From Canna indica (lineage: Eukaryota; Streptophyta; Magnoliopsida; Zingiberales; Cannaceae), in contig CP136896.1 in NCBI GenBank assembly GCA_034359265.1, positions 67,467,501 to 67,531,500 of the forward strand: a DNA stretch of 64,000 nt, given 5' to 3'. Position numbers and translations under genes: made by a program. Of the stretch, positions 35,586 to 47,721 are shown piece by piece; the stretch's first letter is position 1, and every line of letters begins with the position of its first letter. Below the pieces are notes generated by a model. The model was not told the DNA's origin, did not search any database, and saw only the letters and a list, made by a program, of their open reading frames with translations.

Positions 35586-37303
35586 TCATTGAGAATTTAG
35601 AATATCTGACAAGTCCAGCATACCACCACTTGAATCATCTTTTGTATTTTCAGCACTAGTATCCACGGTATACTTTCTTTTTTTCAATTTGATATTCTTG
35701 TAATAAATAGGAACATTGAAGAGTCCTTTCCCACTATAAACTCCTCTTCTACCTTTCAATTGCTTACCTTCCATGATTCTTGAGTTTTCAGGTTCTATTC
35801 CCTCCTCAATGAAGTCTTCAAGAGCATTTTTGTTCTGCAAGATCTGCTTAAAAGACTTGCTCAACTCTGTAGCCAACATCTCTAAGTTCTTTTCCCCCTG
35901 CATCTTCTCCACAGAATTCTTGTTTGATTTGTCTCCTTCCAATCTATCAGCAATGAACTCCATTTGACTTAACTGCATTGAAACTTCCCCATGTTTTTCC
36001 TTATTCCCTGATTCTGACCTTTCCACAGTTTTCATCTTCTCTTCTATATAAGGTAACTCCATTGGCTTTTTTTCTCTCCATACTTTCCCCCAGCTTCTAG
36101 TAGTCCTCCTTTCCATCAACACATTCTTTACAATCTTAGGCTCCTCAGCTAGAGTCTTCAACTTGTCCACTACCATATCATTACTCCTCTTCCTTTCACT
36201 TTCCTCAAATGTCGGGTTATCTAAAACCATAAAAGTATTTTGTAAAGGTGCTTCTTCTTTCTTACTCCCTTTAAATACTGGTCTCTTTCTTCTCTGTACC
36301 TGAACCCAAGGACCCATCAAGTCCTCATCTTCCCTTGGTAAACTATTTCCCTTCTTTTCCTCAGCATTCTGTACAGGTTTCTGTTTATTCAGGAAGCATT
36401 TATCGTCTTTGTGCCCCACTCTCCCACATTTGAAACACAGTACTGGTAAATTTTCATAAGCAATTGACTGAAAAAAAAACTTCCCCCGTCTGTATCGATC
36501 CATACACCTTGTTCCACTGGCCTCTTGATATCTAGCAGGACACAGACTCTGGCAAACTTCCCCCTCTCCATCGACATAGTGTAATCATCAATTTTCAGCG
36601 GTTTACCCACTGCCGCAGCAATCTGTGGAAGAATCGAGCTATGCATAAATTCCAGCGGAAGCCCTGGTAACTGAATCCACACTGGGACCTCAGATGCTTC
36701 TTCTTTAAGAGGCCGAAAACAATCTTTCCATTGAATAAGATTCAATGCTTGTCCTCTCAAGAACCAAGGTCCACTGGAGAAGACTTTCCAGTAGTCCTCT
36801 TCATTATCAAAATTGAAACCAAAAAATTCAGCAGAAAAATCAACAATTTGAATCGCAGATTTTACTTTCCACAGCTTTGGAAGCAACAACTTTACCAGAG
36901 AAAGAGGAGTTCTACCTAGAAATTTACCATACAGGAACAGTTTATAATCCTCTCTAACCTTTTTAAGATCCTCTTCTTTGATCGTAACTCTTCATTTAGC
37001 ATTCTTCTAGATTTTCAAAATCTTTTCATTCAGCTTTGATGACATACTCCATTGCTCTTCATTCCTCGCCTGTCTGAACAATCCCGCCCAAGATGCCGGA
37101 AGGCTTTTCCCTCTTAGATCCCCTTTCTTTTCCAGGTTCTTTCCGCTTCCGTCAATCTCCTGAGCTTCTGCATCGCCAATCACCTTGGCATGTCGATCTC
37201 CTACTTCTTCAGATTGAGAACAGAAAATTGGATCCGGCGGATCTGGGGATTCTTTTGGCCTCGGGATGGCCGAAAAAATCGCCAGACTTGACTTCGTCTC
37301 CAT
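35586..37303 (-). pseudogene. LINE ORF1 (DUF4283 plus CCHC zinc knuckle), broken
   Basis: Starts METKSSLAIFSAIPRPKESP at 37303, with a stop near 37010. The DUF4283-type RNA-binding region runs about 36920-36480 (FFGFNFDNEEDYWKVFSSGP, VWIQLPGLPLEF, IAAAVGKPLKIDD). A frame break near 36480 is followed by LCFKCGRVGHKDDKC, a CCHC knuckle (about 36430), and a long Lys/Glu-rich tail. ORF1 proteins coat the LINE RNA. ORF1 ends within a few bases of the ORF2 start (35589). Confidence 0.88.
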
Positions 37304-37339
37304 ACTAAGCTATAGGATTAGTGTTTGTTTAATGAATCT

Positions 37340-38320
37340 ACCTATTCCAATTTCGAATAAGAAAACTTTGTATTTGATTTAAATTCAGGCAAAAATTTAG
37401 GCTCAACTGTTGACTTGACACTTTAGGCATTGTATTTATTTGGACTCTCGTATCACGCCGCAAAGTTAATTGAAAAGTTACATGCTAACAAACAATGGCG
37501 AAGCCGACACCATAGTAATGATCAAGTGCAATATTTTAAGTATATTATCAATCAAATAATTTTTCAGTAAAATATACCTACAACTGATTCAACTCATGTC
37601 TATTTATTTTCAAATATCAAATTTCGAATATCAAAAACCCTCAAACTAATCAAATTCACTCAGAAACACTCGCTTTTTGATCATGTTAACTCATTTTTTG
37701 GTCAAAGTCACCAACTTCTTTATCAATTTTTTGCTTCCTCATTCGATTCATCCATTTAGGAAAATATATTTAAGGAGAAAACAAATATTAAAAAAAAAAT
37801 ATTTGAGATTTGCTATTTGGCAAATGATAGACATGAGTTGCACTGAGTTTGAATGCAACAGTCTACTTTTATTCCTATTAATAATATACGAAGAGAGTTA
37901 TTTAAGTAAAAGTTTATCAAATAAGATTTAAATACATATCAAAATTTAAATAATTTAAAATAAAATATTCTATAATAAAAGATATCAAATAATTACTTTT
38001 ATAATGGGTTTTTATGAGTTTCTATATTATAAAAATATTATATATCAAGTCATTTATATTAACCTAAGCAATTTAATAATAATTAAAATTTAACATAAGT
38101 AATTTAATTAAAGTTAAGCTAAGATATTTAATTAAAACCAACATGTGTAGTTTAATTTAAATAATTTGAGAAATAAAACATAATTGAACTTATCACGAGC
38201 TTTGTTCATTATCATTAAAAAAATAAGTAATTTAATATATAATACAATCATTAAAAATTAGTAGATGTAATTTAATTTAATTAAAATTAATTGATATAGT
38301 TTAGCTTTAAAACTAGAGTT
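37340..38320. other. AT-rich intergenic DNA
   Basis: No reading frame or repeat stands out. Some AATTTAATTAAAATTAA-like phrases recur between 38040 and 38300. Confidence 0.5.
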
Positions 38321-38321
38321 T

Positions 38322-39840
38322 TTTTCTTTCTTTACTTGCATTGATCAAAAGAAGTTTTGATATTACAAGTGGGGTCAAGAGAATAAAAGAAAGAAAGAAA
38401 AAGAATATACAAGTATCAAAGAAACAGTGCTAATTACACAATTTAATCAAGATGACGCCTTCAATAGCGAGCTCAATGGGAGATTTTTTGATTTCATCAA
38501 AGATTCTTAAATTTCTTTCATAGCACATCTTTCAATTTCGGGTCATTGTGATTAGGTAATTGTTCTTTTTACAAGATGAGCTATTATTCACTGAGCATGT
38601 CCAAAATTTGTACCCAAATTGAAAATGTGTTGAGTTGCAACGACGGAGTAAGAGGTCCCAACCTTAATTCGAGAAACACAAGTGGTGAAGAGATGATCAT
38701 ATGATTCATCTTCAATATTACATAGAATGCATCTGGGATCCACTTGGACATATCTATTCAGGAGACGATCTTTGATGGATAATCTCTTCAAATTAATGAA
38801 TCAATTATTAATCGAAACACCTTCAGGGCAGTTGGGAAGCCATACATATATATTTTGCAGCTGGATCAATAATGCCCTTGAAAGATAGTAAATTATAAAG
38901 AGATTTGGTGAAGAAGTTTCCATGACGGTTCCATTTCTAGGAGATTCGATCTTCCCTAGTATTGAAGAGGATGTTCTCCATATCAGAGGCTAGATTGGCA
39001 ATGGATTCAACATCAACAAAGTTGCTGAAAGTAATGTTCCACCATCGTATCCTACCTAGGGGTGGAAATAGGCCAGACGATTTGTCAGGAGCCTGTGGCC
39101 TGACCTGTATTCGTCCTGACCCGGTCTGATCTCTTTAGAAAAAAATTCAGGCCCATGCTTATTTCTAGGCCTATTTTCTTTATCAAGCTAGGCCCAGGCT
39201 CACTATATGGCCTATTGAGCCTGATAGGTCGGTCTGGCCTGTTAATGTAGTATATATAATATATAATAAATATATAATATTATTAGTTTATAATATTTAC
39301 TATATATAATAAAATATATTTTTAATCTAATAAAACAACAACTATTGTTGTTATGTTTAAATTTATTGTTATCATTTTTGTATGGATGAAATTTGAAAGT
39401 AGATTTTATAAACATATTTTAGATTTTAGCAAGCTTTATAAATATGCCACAAGTCAGGCCAAGCTTGTATAGTAAGCCTGGTCGGCATGTTTCCACCCTT
39501 AATCCCACCTAACTCATCAAATTATTTGCATTCGCTAATGAGAGCGCTGGGTGCGGTGGCAAGACCAAAAAGTGTGGGAGGATTTATCACATAATCTAGA
39601 TTCGTTCAGCCAAGGATCCACCCAGAGCCGTGTTCTAGTGCTCGAACCCACATGAAACTGAATAGATAATCGAAAAATGTCATCATTACCCATGATGTCT
39701 TTCGAGATAATAGAAAGTGGTTCTCTGAGAGCAACACCATAGTACATTAACTGTTGATATAGAGAGTTGATAATTTTAATCCATACCAAATCATGATTGT
39801 TGAGAAGCTTCCAAAGCCAGCCCCCAAGTCAGGTCATGTT
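38322..39840 (-). mobile_element. 5'-truncated LINE fragment
   Basis: Minus-strand pieces match LINE ORF2 ends: MVWIKIINSLYQQLMYYGVA and TRTRLWVDPWLNESRL (39789-39540), then the zf-RVT motif RLSIKDRLLNRYV...CILCNIEDESYDHLF (38785-38650), then a C-terminal RIFDEIKKSP-like end near 38500. Stops and shifts are frequent. A T-rich stretch at 38322-38335 would be the A tail. It is interrupted by a hAT MITE at 39058-39502. Confidence 0.7.
39058..39502. mobile_element. hAT MITE with AGGGGTGGAAA ends, 445 bp
   Basis: Left end AGGGGTGGAAATAGGCC; right end, reverse complemented, TTAAGGGTGGAAACATGCC. Flanks TCCTACCT (39050-39057) and TCCCACCT (39503-39510) agree at seven of eight positions. GGCCTG-rich subterminal repeats surround an AT-rich centre. 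Non-coding. Confidence 0.7.
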
Positions 39841-39849
39841 GTGTTGTTG

Positions 39850-40837
39850 GATGTCCAAACACAACGGGGCCCAACTTGGAAAAAATTAATGTATTTATCC
39901 CAAAATTTGACTATATTAACAAATTTATCACAGACTTTAATTTGTCTCAAATCTATCCCAAACAATTAGATTGACAATAATTTTATCCTTCCGTCAAATG
40001 TCCGTCAATGCAATTGTTAGGTGATAATGTGGCATCCAAGTCAGCAAATAAAAAAAATATTTTTTATTATCACATGAATCACGTCAGTATGTAATAAAAT
40101 ATATTATAATATTATATATATATAAATTTTTTGAAATGGGTCAAAATTTAGATCCGATTTTTGATCGAGAAATTTGGCTTTCTTCGTTGGATTGGCGCCT
40201 GCGCCGGTTGGATTCCGTTCGATTGCGGGCGCATGGTGCGTCGTGTGGGGCACGCGAGGGCAGAGACCACGTCCGCGAGATGCGTGTCACGCACCCGCAT
40301 GCTTCCCAAGCGATGCAGAGGTAGGAAGTGGATGTGGGCTCGACCCACTCACCTGGCCCGCTTGGGTCGAGTCAAGCCCAGTGAGCAATTTATTGTACAC
40401 GTGCTTGGCCAACCCTCTAGACTCAATGAGCAAGTTCAAGCCCAATTCAACATGGTTTGATTCAGCAAATTATTTTAAACATATCTTGATCAAATCAACT
40501 TCGATTTCGGCCTGATCGAACTCGTTGGATTCAGTTCGAACCCAATTTGAGTCAATACCCAACATCAACCACACTGGAGTGCTGTTGACTCCATAGAAAT
40601 TTCTATGGAGCCTCTCACGGGAGTGAATCTAGTCTTATTAAAATTTAACCTAGTATGATTAATTAAGAAGATGAATTAATGTAATAACTAAATCATGATT
40701 GATGCATATAGTGTATTATCTGCATTCACACCGCATTTTATATCGACACATTCACATCAACACCGCATCCGTATTTGTATCGTATTTTAATAAAAGAAAA
40801 CAATATATTAAACAAAAAATCAATGATGTAAAAATGG

Positions 40838-40903
<66 letters not shown>

Positions 40904-42520
40904 GATAATGCATTACGATATGGATCGATCAGATCAAATACGGTGTAGATCCGTATCCATATATGCATATGCATTGCATCCCACGAATATTTTTTTTACA
41001 TGCATCTATGTTCATATTCATATTCATTTTCTATATAAAAAATGATCCACGCGGTGTGGATACGAATGCGGATATATATAATTGTCATCTCTTGTATACA
41101 ATGAAGGTGTAATAGATTTGACTCCATGTGAATTAACTCCAAATGAAGGGTAAGGTAGATGTAATTAGATTCAGAAATGTTAAATCATTCTAACTCATGT
41201 TTAATAATTTTTTTAATACTCGTGTATAATAAATTATTTATGATTGTCGGTGAAATTATAATTCATATAATTATGAATGGTTAAGAAAATTATTAGACAT
41301 ATTTTTACGAGGATAAAGCAACACTCAATCTAATTAAATTATATATAAGGGTGCAATTATGTGTTTTTGCGCAGGAATCTACATGGCTATGCCATTGCAC
41401 GCGGAACATGATCTATATATATACACGAACGAAGCAACGAGGAAGGAACTGATTCCTTGAACTTGAATTGAGAAATCTCTTTTTCTATTAATATATCGAA
41501 TTGATTTTGGAATCCCAAAAGGGGAACAAGATTTTATATATATGATATTTTTTGAACGCATGCAAGCAATTAATTAGTGCAAGCGTACATCACTACATCC
41601 TCCCAATTTTCCTCCTTGGATGCTGCACATTGCCGCCCAGTGGACTGGAACCTATTCGATTTGTCTGCAAGAGATTAGGATTTTGATCCATTATTTATCT
41701 TCCCGGATTCATCGCACAAACGACAACCTCAGTGTCCTCATCGTGCCAATTTTGATGCTAACAAAGCACACCAGCATGCATGTACCGTGCCAATTTCACT
41801 TTAGTTTTTAAAGACTACAATAATTATTTTGACACATAAAATTTACTTTTCCCTATCAAATTTACTTTAATTCTTATTATTTGAAAAAAAAAAAGTTGTT
41901 CTAGTTTGACATATTAAATCAAATTGTCTTTTTTTAAATCAATGAATCATAGTCAATCTTCCAAAATAATTGAGATATTGAGTTATATATATCTTTCTTT
42001 AAATTCTTATATTAAATTTAATCTTGAACACACATTTGAGGAAGACCGAAATATAATTCTAGTCATGATATTTATCACTATTGCTGTTGCTAACTTACAA
42101 TTCAGTATATCAAAGACGTGAGACAAACTAGGATTTCATGTAATGTTGAGATGACATCTAGTTATTAATCTTTGGATAATAAGATCGAAAGGAAAAAAAT
42201 AATATATTAATGGGCCATTTTTTTTCTTCAAATTGTATAAACTAGCTAAATGAGAATCAAAGTAAATTTGAGAGATTAAAATGACATTTTTCAACCTTAA
42301 AGAATTATAAAGTAAAACTAAAAAATAAATTTTAGTTAAGATCAACACAAAACTTTTTTAATTTTAAAAATCAAAGTGAGAATTAATATAAATTCTAGGA
42401 TCTAAATTAAGTAAGAATTAACCCTATATAGCTAGGTTTAAGTTATCTACTTATTGCAATTTCATGCTTAATTATGCAGAGTAACTTTGCATCTCGATCG
42501 ATATGTCAGCAACTTAACTA
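39850..42520. other. Intergenic DNA without recognised genes
   Basis: GC-richer at 40140-40400, AT-rich elsewhere. ORFs of 60-113 codons in several frames at 40136-40515 overlap each other and show no domain. CATCCGTATCC-type phrases and their complements flank the AT tract at 40842, suggesting an inverted-repeat element spanning roughly 40700-41090. Confidence 0.5.
40842..40900. repeat. (AT)n microsatellite, about 29 repeats
   Basis: An uninterrupted AT dinucleotide run. The tyrosine/isoleucine ORFs on both strands are translations of it. Confidence 0.95.
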
Positions 42521-42640
42521 CACTACAACAAACGGTACAATAATCGGCCGGCGCCACTCATATATTGAATACCGATGCTTTTCAGTGCCGGTATTTTAAT
42601 TCCGACATTGGCAAAAGCGACAAAAATAATTGCACACGTA
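42521..42640. mobile_element. Orphan CACTA-type terminus
   Basis: CACTACAACAAACGG followed by GGCCGG and TACCGATGC/GTGCCGGTA words is what a CACTA end with subterminal repeats looks like. No matching GTTGTAGTG end was found nearby, so it is a fragment or an undetected decayed copy. Confidence 0.35.
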
Positions 42641-44160
42641 GCAATTAATTTTAGTAATTAATTGCAAGACTTCTCATGCAACATGAGAAAAACTATACTG
42701 AATTTATGCAAATGATTAATAGAATTATATATGCTTCCAATTGTAAGCTAGCTTGCATGAAGAACAGTTGATAAATGTTAATACACATACGCTTCTTTAT
42801 GTGCTTAATTAATCTGCACATGCATGAGCAAGAAAACAACAATTATATTGGATCTATCAAAAAGAGTCTAGTTCTAGAGCATAGATAATTAGAATTTTAA
42901 TATGCATGCTTCAAAGGTCTTCTTTTTTGACTCTTTACACTTTGAAATCAAGTATGAATGCATGGGCTCAGTTTGTGTATATATTACTTAATTAATTAAG
43001 CTTAACTACTTAATTAAATGTTCACCTGTAACTTTAATTTAGCACATAAAGATTCAATTTAGTGAAGCTTGTACAGGAAACTCTGCCACAAATTCAACCA
43101 CGCCCAAGCATACATAAAGATATATATTTATTTATTTACACAAAAAGATAAATTAATTAAGAAAGCAATTAATGCAGATACAGGTAGCATGAGAAAAATA
43201 ATTATTATATGATCGCAATAGTGGTGTTCTTCATCAAGGAAATATGTGAGATGCAATAAAAGATTCAATTAATCAAAACTCTTTATTTTATATATACACA
43301 GCTATATATATACGCTCATCTGAGAATTTATAATCGATCACGGACATATATAATCGATCACGTACTATATATGTCCTTGAGAAGAAACCATTCATTAATG
43401 TGCAAAATATATATAGCTCAGTATTTTACATATATATATATATATATAGAACTTCTGGCATCATAAAGAAGGCATTGAGGAAAATTAAATGGAGTGTACT
43501 TGTAGAAGAGCACAAACTCTATGCAATTATTACTCCAAATATATTCCCCTTCATCAATAACAACTGATCACCCTTTCAGCATTATTAACTTCTGCAGCTA
43601 CCATTACCAAACAAGACCAAGACCAACCATGATCATATGCCCCGGCCTTTCCCCTATCCTTCACCATAGTATCATCATTTAATGCACCACCACCAAATTC
43701 TGTCTTTTTCCGGCAACTCCATCTCCTTCTCAACAATCTTCCACCCTACCATGCCCGAATATTTAATGCATTGCAGAATAATAATAGATTAATCCAGTCT
43801 AACCACATTTTAAATCTATACTATATCTAGTTTTGTTAAAACGATGAAAAAAATATTAGACTACAAATACAATTAATCATTGGATTCATAAATATTAATC
43901 CAGGAAAAAAAACACTACTGGTTGAGATAAAACTGTTGGAAATTAAATTAAACATGAAGAATACTCTCCATGCACGGAATTTGATCAGAGATTCCATATA
44001 TATCTACACAACATAGATAAATTAATTATACAAGCTCTAATTAAACAGGTTTATGCTGCTCTTAATTATGCCTGTAATCATAATAACCTGCACGTACGTA
44101 GGTACAAGAAGAGCAGAGGTACGGAGAGAGACGAAGGGAACACATGGAAATCGAGTGAAG
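42641..44160. other. Region downstream of the WRKY gene
   Basis: AT-rich, with TATATA runs at 43427-43450 and many GCATG words. Nothing coding is recognised. The 3' end of the WRKY transcript should fall in the right part, but no single polyadenylation site could be chosen. Confidence 0.5.
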
Positions 44161-44176
44161 CAAGCAGTCATATTAG

Positions 44177-45787
44177 TTACTGTTGGCTGCTGTGGGTGAA
44201 TGAGGGGAGAACGTCTTGCAGGAGACCAAAGTCCGGTACTTGGAGCTGCGGAAGAGAAGGTGGTAGGCTTGGCAGATACATGCTAGGGTTCGAGTATCCA
44301 ATGCTGGTGCTGTTAATAGTAGCAGCAGCTGGGGACACCACTTGATGCAGCAGAAGTCTGTGATCATGTCCGGCGAAGTTTGCGGGCATCGGTGAAGGCG
44401 ATAGTAAGTGTGCGCTGCTGCTGCTCCTCATGCTTGCTGGGCTGTGGTGAGTGTGCTGCCCTTCGTAAGTAGTGATCACAATTGAGGGATCTTGATGCGA
44501 CCTTTCCACCCTCTTCTTCACATTGCACTTTTGAGCTGTGCATCTGTAGTAGCTTCTGTAACAATTGAGATGGAAGGTATATTAATCCAGAATTAATTAA
44601 TTGGTGATAGAGTTAGATATATGCCAACTAATTAAATTTTTTAAAAAATGAGTTCATAAATTAATAGTGGATATACATTATACGAGTTCACCTTGGATAG
44701 GGGCTGTTCTTGACAGCCTTTTGGCCGTACTTCCTCCATCGATAGCCGTCTTCGAGGTGGTCAACCTCGCTCTTGGTCATGAATGCAAACCGGGGCTCCC
44801 TTTGCCTGTTCTCTCCTTTCTTCCTTGTCTTGTTTCTGCATGCGCCATTGTTGTATATCAAGTGAGAATTAATGATATCAGTTTAATATATAGAACTTGT
44901 ACAGTTTGGATTTCCTGTCTTCCAATTAAAGTGGAATCCTTGTGTTCTTGATCCCAAACTGCATCATATGTGGAAAATAAGCTCAAGATATCGAGGATTC
45001 GATTTAGCTATTCAGATCAAGAACTCCTCTCAAATTAAGGAGATCTTAGTGTTTACAAAATAAAGAACGGAAAGTTGAACGAGTTAACGATGATAAAGGG
45101 AGGAAAAATGATCCTTTAATAGGGAAACCCTAAAAAGCTTGATTTTTTTATGTTAGGGGAAGAAAAACCCTAGCGATCGACTAAAGTTCTCACCTTATCT
45201 AGCTAATAGAATATGAATCAAAAGGATCGATGAAGAAGAAGTATTCAAAATGCAAATCTAATTAACTTGACCTCAAAGAAAGCTAGCAATTATATGCACT
45301 GCACCTGCAGTTGGACTTTTTCTTCCTCATTAAATCACACAAGAAATAAGCAAGTCATTTTATATACTCCGCCTAACAAAATTGACCAACATCAAGAACA
45401 CAAAAAGAAATTAACAACCACAAAGGCACAAAGTAAAAAAAGTAGACCGGGATGGATCAGAATAACCTACTCTTTCTTAAAGCTGTCACGCCCTTCTTCA
45501 TTCCCTTTTGCTTCCTTGTCCTCTTCCTCCTCTTGCTTCATCCGGAGATCGGATTCTTCCGTCGACGAGGACGACACCGAGAAGTTGGGCGTCACCGGAG
45601 CCATGATCAACCCATCGCCACCCGCGGCAGGAGTTGTCATGTACTCATCCAAGCTCGCAAATGGGGATGCCGGATCAAAACCGAGATCGGCTGCTTCGCC
45701 GCTGCCCGGCTTCTGCGAGAAGACCGACAAGAGCTCGTCGTGGAACGAGAAGCCATGAGGGTAGAATTCTCTATTCTCCCCGGACAT
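44177..45787 (-). CDS. WRKY transcription factor, group IIc
   Basis: Three exons: 45471-45787, 44692-44835 and 44177-44555. Donors are GTAGGT and GTGAAC, acceptors GCAG and ACAG, and the model gives 279 residues ending TAA. Residues 1-105 are acidic and Ser-rich ([10 protein letters not shown]), then a basic stretch and the WRKY domain: WRKYGQK at 139-145 and a zinc finger C159-X4-C164-X23-H188-X-H190. The second intron splits the Arg codon of PYPRSYYRC, the conserved intron position of this class. The single domain with the C2H2-type finger and [20 protein letters not shown] lead-in indicate IIc, near the WRKY8/28/71 group. The C-terminal third is Ser/Pro/His-rich. It should bind TTGAC W-boxes; biological role (stress, development) cannot be read from sequence. 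Confidence 0.95.
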
Positions 45788-46043
45788 GGAGAGAGTAGCT
45801 AGATAGGGAGGAGTGAAATAAGAGTAGAGAAAGAGAATAGCTTGAAAGCAAAGAGGAGGTAGTGTTTGCTGTAGTCGTCTTCTTTTTGTTTTGGTGCACC
45901 TCTTATGATCAATTAATTATATTCTAATCCGGTTTTAATTTAATTTAAAATCCTCTCTATCTCAGTGTGTGAAGGAATAGTTGATAGCCGCAACGGAAGC
46001 TGGTGGTGAGTCAGCAGGCACAAGGGCACCGGATACAGTCGGT

Positions 46044-46212
46044 CACGTGGGGAAGCAGCGGTCAAAGTTTCAAATCCTCTTCTCCGCTTATGAAGGTTCG
46101 CGGAGGGAGGGCACCGGCATTTGACCGTTCCTCGGCACGTTGGAAACCGAACACGTGGATCCCGACGCTGACGCCCGCATGGGCGTCACTGGTCCTCCCT
46201 CTCTCTCACGTG
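46044..46212. promoter_or_regulatory. Cluster of G-boxes and W-boxes upstream of the WRKY gene
   Basis: CACGTG occurs at 46044-46049, 46152-46157 and 46207-46212. W-box cores occur as GGTCAA (46060-46065) and TTGACC (46121-46126). They lie 257-425 bp upstream of the WRKY start codon. W-boxes in a WRKY promoter commonly mediate auto- or cross-regulation; G-boxes bind bZIP or bHLH factors. The sites are seen; their use is inferred. Confidence 0.55.
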
Positions 46213-46299
46213 CGAAAGCATCGGGTTGGGCGGTGGAGAGGCGAGCTACTCACCGTCCAATCCATATCGGACGGCTCAGCGTTTTTAGCTCGTGTTTGC

Positions 46300-47674
46300 T
46301 ATCTCTTAAAAGTGTGCGGCCGACCACAGTGGCCTTTGCAAACAAAAATAGCTTTTTCCACTCCTTAGCATCTTACCCACTGATCTACCTGTCCTTTTTA
46401 TTGGTCGGCAATGTGGGGCCCCTTCCGTCTCTTTGTACTCGACAAGCCGTAAAAAGTGGCGCCAAGTGGGGTATTGTTTTATGGAGGTGGGGCCCAGATG
46501 CGATGGGGACATATGATCTAGGTGAGTCCATTAAATTGCGACATCACACCAACGCAATCTGCGATTGATGTGTTATTTAATTTGTTCATCCGTTCAAGGC
46601 TACCTTCCGTTGTTTTCTGCGACGAAGTTACACGTAAAGCTTCCTCATATGAACAGCTCTCTCCATTCCTTTCATACATTTGCACACCTATATAACGCAC
46701 CAATGGATTATTTATTTTGAATGTTGTAAAAAAATGAAAATTAAGGTCAAACATGTTTAAATTAATTATTATAATTATGTTCTAGTTGAAAGTCTAGCTG
46801 TGTGCTTCTAAAATAAATTAGACGAGCCCCTCCTTCGAATAAATGAAACAATTAGAAGATCTGACAAATCCTACAACTATATAATATATATACTCAATCA
46901 CATGCATCATATCATCTGAAGAATTTCTCGTGAGACATAAGAATATATAGATCTTTCTTGGGATTACGAGAGAGCGAGAGAGAGAACATAGTCAATGTAT
47001 GGATATGCTGTGATAAACTTTTAGGTATTAACTGTAGTGAAGATGATAATTAAATCTTACGTCAGATTTCTAGATCTTTGGATTCCATAATACTATACAT
47101 AGCAACTGTCAATATATGACATATTTTAGTTTTATATGTCCACTCTTAATTAGTTAAGGCCACATACAATGAATTGAACTGCATATTAATCTGCATATGC
47201 ACCGTATATTGATCTACTGTTTATATCAACAATTAATTATGATATTTTTGTTAACAAACAAAAGAAAAAACTTGGTTCCCTGCCAACTGCTAAATCTCTC
47301 CTAACTCTGCCTAGGTTTGACTTTGTTCAAATGTTAATATCCAGACATATATCATTTATTTTCTCAGCTGGTTGATTCCCATGAAAGGAACTACTGACCT
47401 TCAGTTCCAAGTATATATATTAATTAAATTCATATATATAATTAACTCCATGATCTTGTCTACGTTCCTTCATACAAGTCGCACGTGTCATATTCAAATG
47501 AGTTAGTTTTTTAAGTTACAGTAATATTAAAATTTAGCAGAAGAATATTATCGTTATTAAACCTTGAAAATCTATCACGAAGGATGGGTGAGGGGAAGGA
47601 GTTGGGCGAGCTTAATTTACACTTTACAGTCCAAGAACATGGGGCGGTTGCTTGAGCTCCACGCACCATGTTTC

Positions 47675-47721
<47 letters not shown>

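Larger units (their letters stand above)
28140..35589 (-). pseudogene. LINE ORF2 polyprotein, interrupted and frameshifted
   Basis: Order on the minus strand: apurinic-type endonuclease 35589-34837 (MIFLSWNIRGMRKK; GDMN; SDHRPLL); linker and reverse transcriptase first part 34892-33828 (DFRPIALCNVLYKVVAKILA, SAFVPGKSIQDN, LMLKLDLQ, after which one or two bases are missing); second part 30776-30144 (GIRQGDPMSPYLFILMEE and the catalytic FADD); third part 29795-29282 (FFWASKKKKGAKLLTWERM; SGGLGIRDLE); zf-RVT 29273-28794; and RNase H 28781-28147 (CVDAAWKNE; NEEANCLAKEAL). The domain set is complete for a plant L1. The insertions split the reverse transcriptase between its KLDLQ and GIRQGDP motifs and again after FADD. 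Confidence 0.92.
28127..37324 (-). mobile_element. LINE (plant L1 type), near full length, with two later insertions
   Basis: A perfect 15-bp target duplication TTGTTTAATGAATCT flanks it at 28112-28126 and 37325-37339. The tail on the minus strand is a short A-run (28127-28131). Removing the CACTA-like MITE (29799-30140) and the 3-kb LTR-like segment (30777-33816) leaves about 5.8 kb with ORF1 (gag-like) and ORF2 (endonuclease, reverse transcriptase, zf-RVT, RNase H). Both ORFs carry stops and frameshifts. The intact duplication shows the whole locus is one insertion. Confidence 0.92.

Noticed and set aside
40136..40515. Cluster of overlapping 60-113-codon ORFs
   Set aside because: Mutually overlapping in several frames in a small GC-rich patch, with no domain or splice context.
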